Source: Gammaproteobacteria bacterium UBA4475
GTDB taxonomy: Bacteria > Pseudomonadota > Gammaproteobacteria > Pseudomonadales > Azotimanducaceae
Length of the DNA stretch: 22,678 nt
NCBI GenBank assembly: GCA_002389265.1
Contig: DGOD01000106.1
Location: forward strand, 1-22,678
Reading direction: 5' to 3'
Below, in pieces: positions 1 to 8,768 of the stretch (its first letter is position 1; each line of letters opens with the position of its first letter). Position numbers and translations under genes: made by a program. Below the pieces are notes generated by a model. That model was given only the letters and a program-made list of their open reading frames with translations. It was not told the origin of the DNA and searched no databases.

Positions 1-1700
1 CGCAGGGTCTTCATCCCCTCACGCATAGCAGACTTACGCAATTTACCAGTGTCGGCCCCAACAACGACAAAGGGTTTTATGGTGTCGCTCAAGGGTAATA
101 ATTCATAGATGCCTTCTCGACCGAGAAAGCCAGTCTCTCGACATTCAATACAACCCACCGGTTGATAGGAGACTGTTGGCGGATTCATTTTCCATGGTGC
201 CGTGAGTGCTCGCCAGCCATCAACGTCAGTTTCCGCCGCCACCTTGCAGTGGGGGCACAAAATTCGCACCAGACGTTGCGCCATCACTCCTAACAGAGTC
301 GCCTTGATCAGATAAGGTGCAATGCCAAGCTCAAGCAAGCGAGTGATTGCCGAAGGCGCATCGTTAGTGTGCAGGGTCGAGATCACCAGATGGCCGGTTA
401 GGGCCGCTTGAACTGCCATTTCAGCGGTCTCTAAATCACGAATCTCACCCACCATAATAATGTCCGGGTCTTGCCGCAGGAGCGCTCGAACACCGTCGGC
501 GAAATGCAGATCAATATTTGCTTGGACCTGCATCTGATTAAAAGCCGGCTCAACCATTTCAATAGGATCCTCGATGGTACAGACGTTAACATCCTCTGTG
601 GCCAAGCGTTTCAGACTAGAATACAAGGTCGTCGTCTTACCTGAACCTGTGGGTCCGGTCACCAGAACAATACCATTAGAATTCGCAACCATCGACTCCC
701 AACGATCAAAATCTTCGTTCGCCAGCCCGAGTTGCGCGAAAGATTTCAGAAGAATGTCTGGATCAAAAATCCGCAACACCATTTTTTCGCCAAACGCGGT
801 CGGCAACGTTGACAAGCGCAGCTCGACCTCATGCCCATCTTGAGTTTTGGTTTTCAAGCGGCCATCTTGGGGACGACGCTTCTCTGCGACGTCCATCCTG
901 CCCAACGTCTTCAAACGACTGGTAACAGCGGTCATGACTGGACTCGGCAACTCGTAGACCAGATGCAGTACGCCATCAATTCGAAACCGAATTCGACCTT
1001 TCTCCCGACGGGGCTCAAGATGGATATCACTGGCTCGCTGGTTGAAGGCGTAGCCCAACAGCCAATCGACAATATTAATGATGTGAGTGTCGTTGGCCTC
1101 CATGGCATCAACATGGCCCAGCTCTAGCATTTGCTCCAGGTTGGTCAGGGCGCTGAGGCCTTGCACATTAGCTTGACTGACGGATTTTGCCATCTGATAA
1201 AACTCAGTGGTATACCGACGAATGTCAGCAGGATTAGCGATGACTCGCGTCAGCACTTTGCCGGGTTGCGACTGGAGAATCGTTGCTTCCCAACCGGACA
1301 CGTAGGGTTCGGCTGAGGCAACCACAATCTCGTCTTCAAGCACGGCAAGGGGCAACACGCCGTGCCGCTTGGCGAATTCTGCCGACATCAAGCGAGTGAC
1401 AACACTCGAATCGATCTTTAGCGGATCGATCCGCTTGTAGGTTTGTTTTGAGTGCTCGCAAAGCCACAGGGTGAGCGTTTCCAGATCAAGGATCTTGCCG
1501 GGATTCTTTTGGTCAACGGGCTCTTCCTCGGCAATGAGCTCGAGGGGGTGCCAATTCAATTGGTGCTTGGCCCGAGACTTCATGCTGATTTTTTCAGCGT
1601 CTTCTGAGGAGAGTCGGCCGCCTGCCACTAGGTCGTTAATCACACTCCGTACATTGAGGCTGATATCCGGTTGCTTGGCTCTGACACCCTTCACGTTCAC
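1..1700 (-). CDS. GspE/PilB-type secretion ATPase (C-terminus off the left edge)
   Basis: Hexameric ATPase of the type II secretion/type IV pilus family, which powers pseudopilus or pilus assembly from the cytoplasmic face of the inner membrane. About 566 codons are visible. Order: an N-terminal MshEN/GspE_N-like region (about residues 20-150), a linker, then the ATPase core with Walker A GPTGSGKTT (Lys near residue 355), Walker B/Asp-box with VGEIRD (near 415-420), a His box (STLHTND), and a zinc-type CPHC...CIEC pair (near 482 and 517). The frame reads to base 1 as LRKSAMREGMKTL, a typical family ending, so little is missing. I chose GTG at 1700 because AAGAGG lies 9 bases upstream and because this places the conserved GRLS segment at the usual distance from the N-terminus. 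An in-frame ATG at 1790 is closed by TAA at 1760-1758. No pilin, GspF or other secretion gene is nearby; P. aeruginosa has a comparable orphan ATPase near argE/argA (PA5210, from memory). Confidence 0.9.
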   Translation of the reverse strand, partial: MNVKGVRAKQPDISLNVRSVINDLVAGGRLSSEDAEKISMKSRAKHQLNWHPLELIAEEEPVDQKNPGKILDLETLTLWLCEHSKQTYKRIDPLKIDSSVVTRLMSAEFAKRHGVLPLAVLEDEIVVASAEPYVSGWEATILQSQPGKVLTRVIANPADIRRYTTEFYQMAKSVSQANVQGLSALTNLEQMLELGHVDAMEANDTHIINIVDWLLGYAFNQRASDIHLEPRREKGRIRFRIDGVLHLVYELPSPVMTAVTSRLKTLGRMDVAEKRRPQDGRLKTKTQDGHEVELRLSTLPTAFGEKMVLRIFDPDILLKSFAQLGLANEDFDRWESMVANSNGIVLVTGPTGSGKTTTLYSSLKRLATEDVNVCTIEDPIEMVEPAFNQMQVQANIDLHFADGVRALLRQDPDIIMVGEIRDLETAEMAVQAALTGHLVISTLHTNDAPSAITRLLELGIAPYLIKATLLGVMAQRLVRILCPHCKVAAETDVDGWRALTAPWKMNPPTVSYQPVGCIECRETGFLGREGIYELLPLSDTIKPFVVVGADTGKLRKSAMREGMKTL

Positions 1701-1863
1701 AAATGATGGCCTCTTAAATTCAATCAAAGACGCGTCGCTGACGCCTGAGGCAGTAGCTTACCATCTAATCAAATCAGTTTTGGACGCCATATCACGTTTT
1801 CCCTACCGCTTGGGCAATCCGAGGATCCAAGTAAAAGAGGGTTTCTCCAGCCCGCCAACTTGC

Positions 1864-1869
1864 TACACT
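1864..1869 (+). promoter_or_regulatory. Possible -10 box for argE
   Basis: TACACT lies 28 bases before the argE ATG in the 197-base divergent gap. The matching -35 region (about 1841-1847, TTTCTC-like) is poor, so this is only a candidate. I see no other clear element in the gap. Confidence 0.3.
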
Positions 1870-1897
1870 GGACGCCACGTTTTCAGACTAATTTGCT

Positions 1898-3055
1898 ATG
1901 CCTGGCCTAAAGACACCGAAGCTGAAATCCATGGTTGCTGAACTGATTGCTCTGCCTAGCGTCAGTAGCACGCTGCCCCAATTTGACCAGAGTAACCTCG
2001 CGGTGATTCATACCTTGGCAAACTGGCTCGAGCCCCTGGGTTTCGATATCCGCATCGTGCCTGTCAACGGCCATCCGGGGAAGTCCAACCTGATTGCTAC
2101 CCGCGGCGTCGGCAGCGGCGGCTTGGTGTTGTCCGGACACACAGACACGGTGCCACTGGATGCGGACCTGTGGGCCAGCGATCCCTTCACCTTGACTGAA
2201 ATCAATGATCGCTGGTACGGCTTGGGCACCTGCGATATGAAAAGTTTCTTTGCGCTGGCTATCGCCGCGCTCGAGCCTCTGCTCGATCAAGAATTTACTC
2301 GCCCCTTGACCATCATCGGGACCGCCGATGAAGAATCGTCAATGAGTGGCGCTCGAGCGCTGACCGCGGCTGATATCTGCGGCGCGCGCTACGCGATCAT
2401 CGGCGAACCAACGGAGCTACAGCCGGTTTACAAGCACAAAGGCATTATGATGCTGTCCTTGAAAATCCAGGGAGCTTCGGGCCACTCTTCGAACCCAGCG
2501 CTTGGCGCTAACGCTATTGATGGCAGTGGCATCGTCATTGAACAACTGCTCAAGTTCCGCCAGGAACTGGCCAATCGTTATCAGGACCCTGGCTTCACGG
2601 TGGCCTCACCTACGCTCAATCTGGGATGTATTCACGGCGGCGATAACCCGAACAGAATTTGCGATCACGTAGACATGGCCTTCGACGTACGGGTCTTACC
2701 CGGCATGGATAACACCAACATCATGACTGAGATAGAGAGTCGCCTGACACCCTTACTGGCGGATCAAGGCTTGAGTATGAGCCTCGAACTATTTCACGAT
2801 TCCCTGCCGCCGTTTCAAACGGAAGGTGACGAATTGCTTGCAGCAACCCGCGAGTTGACTGGCTGCGAACCTAAAACCGTGGCCTTTGCCACAGAGGCGC
2901 CGTTCTTGTCCAAGCTCGGCATGCAAACCGTCGTGCTCGGGCCTGGCTCTATAGACCAGGCCCATCAGCCCAATGAGTTTGTGGAACTCAGGCAAATTGA
3001 GCCAACAATTGCTATACTGCGCGGCCTTATAGCCAAGCACTGCTGCAGCGAGTAA
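1898..3055 (+). CDS. argE: Acetylornithine deacetylase (M20 family)
   Basis: Hydrolyses N-acetylornithine to ornithine and acetate in arginine biosynthesis, in the cytoplasm, with a two-metal centre. It is a full-length 385-residue M20A protein. Metal and catalytic residues are in the expected order: SGHTDTVP (His81, Asp83), the bridging Asp113 in GTCDMK, Glu145-Glu146 in DEE, Glu170 in IGEPT, and His356 in QAHQPNEF near the C-terminus. The middle of the chain (about 180-290) is the dimerisation lid. The text follows the Pseudomonas ArgE type (SVSSTLPQFDQSN near the start). The ATG at 1898 has no strong ribosome site, but no better start lies before the conserved text. The next gene, argA, is 71 bases downstream on the same strand. 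Related M20 enzymes (DapE, carboxypeptidase G2) are less likely given the argA neighbour. Confidence 0.92.
   Translation: MPGLKTPKLKSMVAELIALPSVSSTLPQFDQSNLAVIHTLANWLEPLGFDIRIVPVNGHPGKSNLIATRGVGSGGLVLSGHTDTVPLDADLWASDPFTLTEINDRWYGLGTCDMKSFFALAIAALEPLLDQEFTRPLTIIGTADEESSMSGARALTAADICGARYAIIGEPTELQPVYKHKGIMMLSLKIQGASGHSSNPALGANAIDGSGIVIEQLLKFRQELANRYQDPGFTVASPTLNLGCIHGGDNPNRICDHVDMAFDVRVLPGMDNTNIMTEIESRLTPLLADQGLSMSLELFHDSLPPFQTEGDELLAATRELTGCEPKTVAFATEAPFLSKLGMQTVVLGPGSIDQAHQPNEFVELRQIEPTIAILRGLIAKHCCSE
3013..3018 (+). promoter_or_regulatory. Possible internal -10 box for argA, inside the argE 3' end
   Basis: TTGCTATACTGCGC reads like a -10 region (TATACT) about 110 bases before argA. No good -35 hexamer is seen at 16-18 bases. 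It would let argA be expressed apart from argE. Confidence 0.28.
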
Positions 3056-3126
3056 GTCGCTGCCGAACATCAAATGCTTGAGGGCAAGACAATTAATACT
3101 GATTTTTATCCTGGTAATTGCGCAGA

Positions 3127-4413
3127 ATGAACGACACACAACAACATGTAAAATGGTTCAGGGACTCATCCCCCTATATCAACGCGCACCGAGGAAAAAC
3201 CTTTGTCCTGCACCTCGACGGTGAAGCAATCGATCACCCAAATTTCAGCAATATTATCGGCGACATTGTCCTGCTCCACAGCCTCGGCGTGAAACTGGTC
3301 GTGGTGCATGGCGCAGCACCACAAATCGAGCGACAGCTGGCGGCCAACGGTGCCACTAGTGAGTTTGTTAACAAGGTTCGAGTAACCACCCCGGACATAC
3401 TACCGCTGGTGCAGCAAGCCGTGGGAACCCTGCGCTCTGATATCGAGGCGCGCTTATCCATGGGCTTGATCAACTCACCGCAGCATGGCGCTGAGATGTT
3501 GGTTATTTCCGGTAACTTTATTCGAGCCAAGCCACTGGGCGTTATCGACGGAATTGACTACCACAACACCGGCATTGTCAGAAAAGTCAACACGAAGGCT
3601 ATTCGCCAACAGCTTGACTCAGGTGCAACACTGTTAATTTCACCCTTAGGTTATTCACTCTCCGGAGAAATATTTAACGCCAACTCAACCCAGGTTGCCA
3701 CGGAAGTTGCGACTGCACTGATGGCAGAGAAGCTGATTTTCTTTACAGACCAAGGCCTGCGCGACGCCGAGGGCTCAGTCATCAGCGAATTACAGCTCGA
3801 TGACATTGACGAATCTTCACTCGACACCTACTCGCCGTTACGCCTGTCGAAGGCCGCCTGCTTACGGGGAGTCGCTCGCTGTCATTTGATCAGCTACACC
3901 GAAGATGGAGCCGCGCTCGAGGAGTTATTCACTCGAGATGGCACTGGCACACAAATCAGCCGTGTCAGCTATGAGCAAATTAGGCCCGCAGGGGCGAATG
4001 ATGTTGCGGCTATTATTGAGCTTATTGCCCCCCTGGAAGAACAAGGAATTCTAGTCCGGCGCTCGCGAGAGTTGCTGGAATCTGAAGTACACCATTTCAC
4101 AGTCATCGAGCGCGATGGCATGATCGTCAGCTGCGCCGCACTATACCCTTTCGAGACCAAGGGAGAACTCGCTTGCCTGGTGACCCATCCAGAATACCGA
4201 GACAACGACCGAGGTGAGTTACTGCTTGAAAAAATTCAGCAACTCGCGACTGCCCAGGGACTGGAAGCATTGTTTGTACTGACGACCCATTCCACCCACT
4301 GGTTTGTTGAACGGGGGTTTCGCCCGGTCAACCTGCAGGATTTGCCACCTTCCAGGCAATCCCTTTACAACTACCAGCGAAATTCAAAATTACTGGAAAA
4401 ACCGCTGCTTTAA
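3127..4413 (+). CDS. argA: N-acetylglutamate synthase (amino-acid kinase + GNAT)
   Basis: Makes N-acetylglutamate from glutamate and acetyl-CoA, the committed step of arginine synthesis, in the cytoplasm. The 428-residue chain has the classical two-domain form: an amino-acid-kinase fold (about 20-270, with [10 protein letters not shown] and SPLGYS), which in this family binds the feedback inhibitor arginine, and a C-terminal GNAT acetyltransferase (about 280-425, with [27 protein letters not shown] and [10 protein letters not shown]). The text runs in parallel with Pseudomonas ArgA throughout. I place the start at ATG 3127; an in-frame TTG at 3118 adds only three residues and is not needed. 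The ribosome site is weak. ilvD starts 26 bases after the stop, so the two are probably co-transcribed. Feedback control by arginine is expected from the family, not shown by the DNA. Confidence 0.95.
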   Translation: MNDTQQHVKWFRDSSPYINAHRGKTFVLHLDGEAIDHPNFSNIIGDIVLLHSLGVKLVVVHGAAPQIERQLAANGATSEFVNKVRVTTPDILPLVQQAVGTLRSDIEARLSMGLINSPQHGAEMLVISGNFIRAKPLGVIDGIDYHNTGIVRKVNTKAIRQQLDSGATLLISPLGYSLSGEIFNANSTQVATEVATALMAEKLIFFTDQGLRDAEGSVISELQLDDIDESSLDTYSPLRLSKAACLRGVARCHLISYTEDGAALEELFTRDGTGTQISRVSYEQIRPAGANDVAAIIELIAPLEEQGILVRRSRELLESEVHHFTVIERDGMIVSCAALYPFETKGELACLVTHPEYRDNDRGELLLEKIQQLATAQGLEALFVLTTHSTHWFVERGFRPVNLQDLPPSRQSLYNYQRNSKLLEKPLL

Positions 4414-4439
4414 AACAGCCGCGACGAGGAGCTATAACA

Positions 4440-6284
4440 ATGCCCACTTACAGATCCAAGACTTCAACCCATGGCCGCAATATGGCCGGCGCACGAGCCC
4501 TATGGCGCGCGACAGGCATGACTGACGGCGATTTCGAGAAACCCATTATTGCCATCGCTAATTCCTTCACCCAGTTTGTGCCTGGCCACGTGCACCTCAA
4601 GGATATGGGCCAGTTGGTCGCTCGGGAAATCGAGAAAGCTGGCGGCGTTGCCAAGGAATTTAATACCATCGCCGTAGACGACGGCATCGCTATGGGTCAC
4701 GACGGGATGCTCTATAGCTTGCCATCTCGGGATATTATCGCTGACTCCATCGAATATATGGTTAACGCCCACTGCGCTGATGCCCTCGTCTGCATCTCTA
4801 ACTGCGACAAGATCACACCGGGGATGCTCAACGCCGCCTTGCGTCTGAACATTCCTACCATCTTTGTCTCCGGCGGTCCCATGGAGGCCGGTCGAACCAA
4901 GCTGGCAAATCATCATACGAATCTGATTCACGCCATTGTGGTCGCCGCGGACGAGCAATTTACCGATAGCGAGGTGGATGAATACGAACGCTCAGCTTGC
5001 CCAACCTGCGGTTCGTGCTCAGGCATGTTTACCGCGAATTCAATGAACTGCCTGACCGAGGCTCTGGGCCTGTCACTGCCTGGCAACGGCTCCATGCTCG
5101 CCACCCACGCGGATCGTGAGCAGCTGTTTCTGCAAGCAGGTCGTACGATAGTGGACCTTGCTCGCCAGCATTACGAACATGACGATGACTCCGTCTTGCC
5201 GCGACAGATAGCCAACCGTACGGCCTTTGAAAATGCCATGACGCTGGATATCGCCATGGGCGGCTCCACTAATACCATCCTGCATTTACTGGCGGCCGCC
5301 CAAGAAGGTGAGATCGACTTCACCCTCGCTGATATCGACCGCTTGTCTCGAGGAGTGCCGAACCTGTGCAAGGTAGCACCAGCAATTGATACTTATCATA
5401 TGGAAGACGTTCATCGAGCCGGTGGCGTCATGGCAATTCTGGGTGAGCTCGACCGTGGCGGCCTGCTCGACACGTCCGTCAAAAATGTCCATAGCGCCAG
5501 CCTCGCCGAGACTTTGAAAAAGTGGGATGTGGCCGTCAGTCAGTCACAAGAAGTGCAGACTTTCTATCGCGCCGGCCCCGCGGGTATTCCAACTCAAACC
5601 GCCTTCAGCCAAGCGACGCGCTACGACACCCTGGACGTTGACCGATCCAATGGCTGCGTTCGGGACATGGCTCATGCCTACAGCACAGAAGGCGGACTCG
5701 CTGTCTTGTTCGGCAACATTGCCGTCAACGGTTGCATCGTCAAAACTGCCGGCGTCGAGGAAAAGAATTGGGTATTTGATGGACCAGCCAGAGTTTTCGA
5801 AAGCCAGGACTCTGCGGTGGCCGCGATTTTGGACGACGACATCAAAGAAGGCGATGTGGTTGTGATTCGGTACGAGGGACCCAAGGGTGGACCGGGCATG
5901 CAAGAAATGCTCTACCCTACCAGTTACTTGAAATCTAAGGGCCTCGGCGCTGCCTGCGCCTTATTGACCGACGGCCGTTTTTCCGGCGGCACCTCGGGCT
6001 TATCCATCGGCCACGCATCGCCTGAAGCAGCGCAGGGTGGCGCCATAGCGCTAGTTGAAGAAGGCGATAATATTCAGATCGACATTCCAGCTCGACGAGT
6101 ACACTTGAATATCAGCGATGCGGAACTTGAGCAACGCCGAGTCGCCATGGATGGTCGCGGCAAACTCGCCTGGAAACCCACAGAACACCGCACTCGCGTG
6201 GTCTCAGCGGCACTCAAGGCGTATGCGGCACTCACCACCAGCGCCGACAAAGGCGCGGTGCGAGATTTGGATCAGCTGGACTAG
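4440..6284 (+). CDS. ilvD: Dihydroxy-acid dehydratase
   Basis: Dehydrates 2,3-dihydroxyisovalerate and 2,3-dihydroxy-3-methylvalerate to the keto acids that precede valine and isoleucine. It is an Fe-S and Mg-dependent cytoplasmic enzyme. The 614 residues compare with 616 in E. coli and the identity is very high by eye. Cluster cysteines are Cys122 (SNCDKITPG) and Cys193 (CPTCGSCSG), with the Mg ligand Asp81 and Lys124 nearby; the catalytic serine loop GRFSGGTSG is near the C-terminus. The ATG is preceded by GAGGAG with an 8-base spacer, one of the best ribosome sites in the window. It follows argA by 26 bases. The stop TAG overlaps the stop of convergent hemE by four bases. No attenuator or leader peptide is visible between argA and ilvD. 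Confidence 0.98.
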   Translation: MPTYRSKTSTHGRNMAGARALWRATGMTDGDFEKPIIAIANSFTQFVPGHVHLKDMGQLVAREIEKAGGVAKEFNTIAVDDGIAMGHDGMLYSLPSRDIIADSIEYMVNAHCADALVCISNCDKITPGMLNAALRLNIPTIFVSGGPMEAGRTKLANHHTNLIHAIVVAADEQFTDSEVDEYERSACPTCGSCSGMFTANSMNCLTEALGLSLPGNGSMLATHADREQLFLQAGRTIVDLARQHYEHDDDSVLPRQIANRTAFENAMTLDIAMGGSTNTILHLLAAAQEGEIDFTLADIDRLSRGVPNLCKVAPAIDTYHMEDVHRAGGVMAILGELDRGGLLDTSVKNVHSASLAETLKKWDVAVSQSQEVQTFYRAGPAGIPTQTAFSQATRYDTLDVDRSNGCVRDMAHAYSTEGGLAVLFGNIAVNGCIVKTAGVEEKNWVFDGPARVFESQDSAVAAILDDDIKEGDVVVIRYEGPKGGPGMQEMLYPTSYLKSKGLGAACALLTDGRFSGGTSGLSIGHASPEAAQGGAIALVEEGDNIQIDIPARRVHLNISDAELEQRRVAMDGRGKLAWKPTEHRTRVVSAALKAYAALTTSADKGAVRDLDQLD

Positions 6285-7315
6285 ACCGGATACTGGTGGA
6301 CAAAGTCCACCAGCGCCTTAACGTTGTCGACGGGGGTTTCAGGGATGATACCGTGGCCCAGATTGAAAATATGGCCAGGTTTGCCATCGACTTCGGCCAA
6401 GACTTCGCCCGCCTTACGCTCCACCGACGCGCGATCTGCGCACAGAATAATCGGGTCCATATTGCCCTGAACTGCTTTAACCCCAGTTTTCTCCCAGGTT
6501 TCACGCAGTGGCGTACGCCAGTCAAGGGCCAGCACGTCACCACCAGCCTTGGCCATCAAGGGTGCCAGCGCCGGATTGCCGGTGCCAAAATGGATGACCG
6601 GCACCTTGCCTGAAATGGCCGTCATCAAGCGCTCTGTGTGAACATAAACATATTCGAGATAATCTACCGGCGAGAGACAACCCACCCAGCTGTCAAACAG
6701 CTGAACCGCCTGCACACCACTATCAATCTGGTAATTCATGTAGTCGATAACTGCATCCGTGATTTTTGTCATCAGCGTGTGCCAGGCGCCGGTGTCGCCA
6801 TACATCATCTGCTTCACGTGAATATAGTTACGCGAGCCTTTGCCTTCGATGGCATAGGAAGCCAAGGTAAAGGGCGCACCGCCGAAGCCGATGAGCGGAA
6901 TATTGGCGGGCAATTCAGCCCGGATCAATTTAATCACTTCATCGATATATGGCATGGTGTCTTTTGACGGGTCGATACGCAACGCATCAATGTCAGCATG
7001 GCTTCGAACCGGATTTTCAAACTGCGGCCCCACCCCCGGAATATAGTCCAGGACCAGACCCATGGGCTCAAGAATAGGCAGTAAATCTGCAAACATAATA
7101 GCGGCATCGACACCGAGAATTCGCTGCGCATCACAGGTCACCTTGGCCGCCAGCGCAGGCGTCTTGAAAAAATCCAGACTCGGCGTATTACCTTTCACCT
7201 GATGGTATTCCGGCATATAGCGGCCGGCCTGACGATTCAGCCAAATCGGGGTGTAGTCGGTTTTCTCACCGCGGCAAGCCTTGAGAAAGGCTGAGTTATA
7301 GAGTGCATCAGTCAT
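6281..7315 (-). CDS. hemE: Uroporphyrinogen decarboxylase, non-enteric-looking type
   Basis: Decarboxylates the four acetate side chains of uroporphyrinogen III to give coproporphyrinogen III in haem synthesis; cytoplasmic and cofactor-free. It has 344 residues, a normal length. Signature elements are [12 protein letters not shown] (Arg28, Arg32), the catalytic Asp77 in [38 protein letters not shown] and [11 protein letters not shown]. Wording at several signatures (WLNRQ for [17 protein letters not shown] for FSDIL..P.AMG, YAIEG for YMVEG) departs from the E. coli protein and partly resembles non-gammaproteobacterial forms, which could mean transfer or an old paralogue. The ATG at 7315 is clear. 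It lies 78 bases downstream of the adenylate cyclase on the same strand, and its own promoter is possible (see 7347-7352). Confidence 0.93.
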   Translation of the reverse strand: MTDALYNSAFLKACRGEKTDYTPIWLNRQAGRYMPEYHQVKGNTPSLDFFKTPALAAKVTCDAQRILGVDAAIMFADLLPILEPMGLVLDYIPGVGPQFENPVRSHADIDALRIDPSKDTMPYIDEVIKLIRAELPANIPLIGFGGAPFTLASYAIEGKGSRNYIHVKQMMYGDTGAWHTLMTKITDAVIDYMNYQIDSGVQAVQLFDSWVGCLSPVDYLEYVYVHTERLMTAISGKVPVIHFGTGNPALAPLMAKAGGDVLALDWRTPLRETWEKTGVKAVQGNMDPIILCADRASVERKAGEVLAEVDGKPGHIFNLGHGIIPETPVDNVKALVDFVHQYPV

Positions 7316-7346
7316 GGAATTATCGCCGAGTTATTTCAAATGGTAG

Positions 7347-7352
7347 AGTATA
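7347..7352 (-). promoter_or_regulatory. Possible -10 box for hemE
   Basis: On the minus strand TATACT lies 31 bases before the hemE ATG in the 78-base gap behind the cyclase gene. The -35 position at 17 bases reads ATCCAT, a weak match, so hemE may use this promoter, read-through, or both. Confidence 0.35.
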
Positions 7353-7393
7353 CAGCAAGCTCGATAGCTATGGATCAGGGAGACAACGATTAC

Positions 7394-8659
7394 CTAGTAA
7401 GTCTCTCCACTGGGCGCAACTGACCCCGTCACCCGACCGACGACCTGATAGGCATCGATATCCCGCTGAATACCGCGTAATTTGATCCTTGTGCCAGCTT
7501 GGCATTGCAGGTCAGCACTCACCAGCGCAAACGTCTCGCCGGAAATCAGGATCCCATCGCGCACGGCCTTGCCCTCCAAACGGCTGGCGATGTTCACGGT
7601 ACTACCGATCGCCGTATAGTCCAGTCGCTGGGCAGAACCAAAATTACCCACCGCACAGTCACCCGTATGGATTCCAATCCGGCTATGTACGTCGCTATAG
7701 ATTCCTTCTGCGCACCAGCGACGGCGTAACTCAGCCAGATTATCTTGCATCGCCAGCGCCATCTCGACGCAGGCCAGCGCGTCACCTCGTCGCCCCTTCG
7801 ACGTCGGGTCGCCAAAAAATATCATGATGCCGTCGCCCATAAATTTGTCGATAGTACCGCCAAACTCCAAGGCCACACCGGCCATCGCATTTAGGTAGTC
7901 ATTGAGTAACCGAGTCACCGTCTCTTCAGCCAGCCTATCCATTAAGGCAGTAAACCCTTCGATATCAGCAAAGCATACGCTCAGACAGCGACGGCGGGTG
8001 ACTTCAAGATCATCATTGATCATACCTTGGTAGAGCTGTGGCGAAACATACCGCTGCAGGCGCATGGATAGGTCGTCGATTTTAGCCTGGTAGGCCGCCA
8101 ACTGTTTACGCCCCTGCCCCAGATGATGGCTCACCTTAAAACCTAAAGCAGCGGCAGTGGCGCTGTACGTGAGGATAAACAAGCCACTCAGCCAGGTTTT
8201 GAGCAGATTTTCTTCAGGCTCAACAGCAGCTATCCGGTCGGTGCCAGCCAAACTCAGCCAGCCGTAACCAGCCAGCGTCGTCACCCCTAGGAGCATCAAA
8301 TTCAGCCACAAGCCGCGCACTGCCGCAATAAGCAGAATACTCATCACCAGGGCCGCCACAAAACTGACCGTCGCCAGAAAATGAAATTGGTTAGCAACCA
8401 CCAACATGCCCACGAGCACGGCATCGAACCGCAGCGATGCTTGAGCGCCCAAGGTCGAATTAGCATAGCGGCCAGTGAGATAATAGGCCAGGTGGGGATA
8501 GGCAATTAATAACAACAGAAAGACAAGAACGCCCAGCTCAAGGAGACCGGCTTGCAGATAATCACTGGCCGTCACCAGCGCGGCGAGCAGATAAGCGATG
8601 ACCCGCGGCAGGTAGATCGCCCGGATCAGATAATGGGTTAACTCAATCGACTGGCGCAT
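7394..8659 (-). CDS. cyaB: MASE2-domain membrane adenylate cyclase (class III, CyaB-like)
   Basis: Predicted to make cAMP from ATP at the inner membrane. Residues about 10-175 hold several hydrophobic segments with a MASE2-like pattern (LPRVIAYLL, YPHLAYYLTGRY, LRFDAVLVGML), followed by a linker helix (about 185-215) and a class III cyclase domain (about 220-405). Catalytic residues are complete: metal-binding Asp232 (FADIEGF) and Asp276 (FMGDG), purine-recognising Lys272 and Thr349 (LDYTAIG), and transition-state Asn356 and Arg360 (VNIASR). The Lys/Thr pair favours ATP over GTP. The layout matches P. aeruginosa CyaB, the main cAMP source for the Vfr regulon there. I prefer ATG 8659 (421 residues); a GTG at 8677 would add six residues, and neither has a good ribosome site. 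The gap to fabV upstream is 109 bases. Confidence 0.88.
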   Translation of the reverse strand: MRQSIELTHYLIRAIYLPRVIAYLLAALVTASDYLQAGLLELGVLVFLLLLIAYPHLAYYLTGRYANSTLGAQASLRFDAVLVGMLVVANQFHFLATVSFVAALVMSILLIAAVRGLWLNLMLLGVTTLAGYGWLSLAGTDRIAAVEPEENLLKTWLSGLFILTYSATAAALGFKVSHHLGQGRKQLAAYQAKIDDLSMRLQRYVSPQLYQGMINDDLEVTRRRCLSVCFADIEGFTALMDRLAEETVTRLLNDYLNAMAGVALEFGGTIDKFMGDGIMIFFGDPTSKGRRGDALACVEMALAMQDNLAELRRRWCAEGIYSDVHSRIGIHTGDCAVGNFGSAQRLDYTAIGSTVNIASRLEGKAVRDGILISGETFALVSADLQCQAGTRIKLRGIQRDIDAYQVVGRVTGSVAPSGETY

Positions 8660-8768
8660 GGGGCCATGATCGCCCACCAGGGGTGCGGTACTAAGAGGCC
8701 ACGACCCGCGATCTCGCCATCAATCGGCGTCATGACCTGTGCGATAATACCGAAGTATGTACCTCGAA

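Noticed and set aside
1758..1790. ATG at 1790 in frame with the GspE-like gene
   Set aside because: It is closed by TAA after ten codons. The GTG at 1700 has a better ribosome site and a family-like N-terminus, so I do not call a nonsense mutation.
7594..7815. Second minus-strand frame within the cyclase gene
   Set aside because: It overlaps the catalytic domain in another frame; the cyclase frame itself is intact, so no frameshift is indicated.
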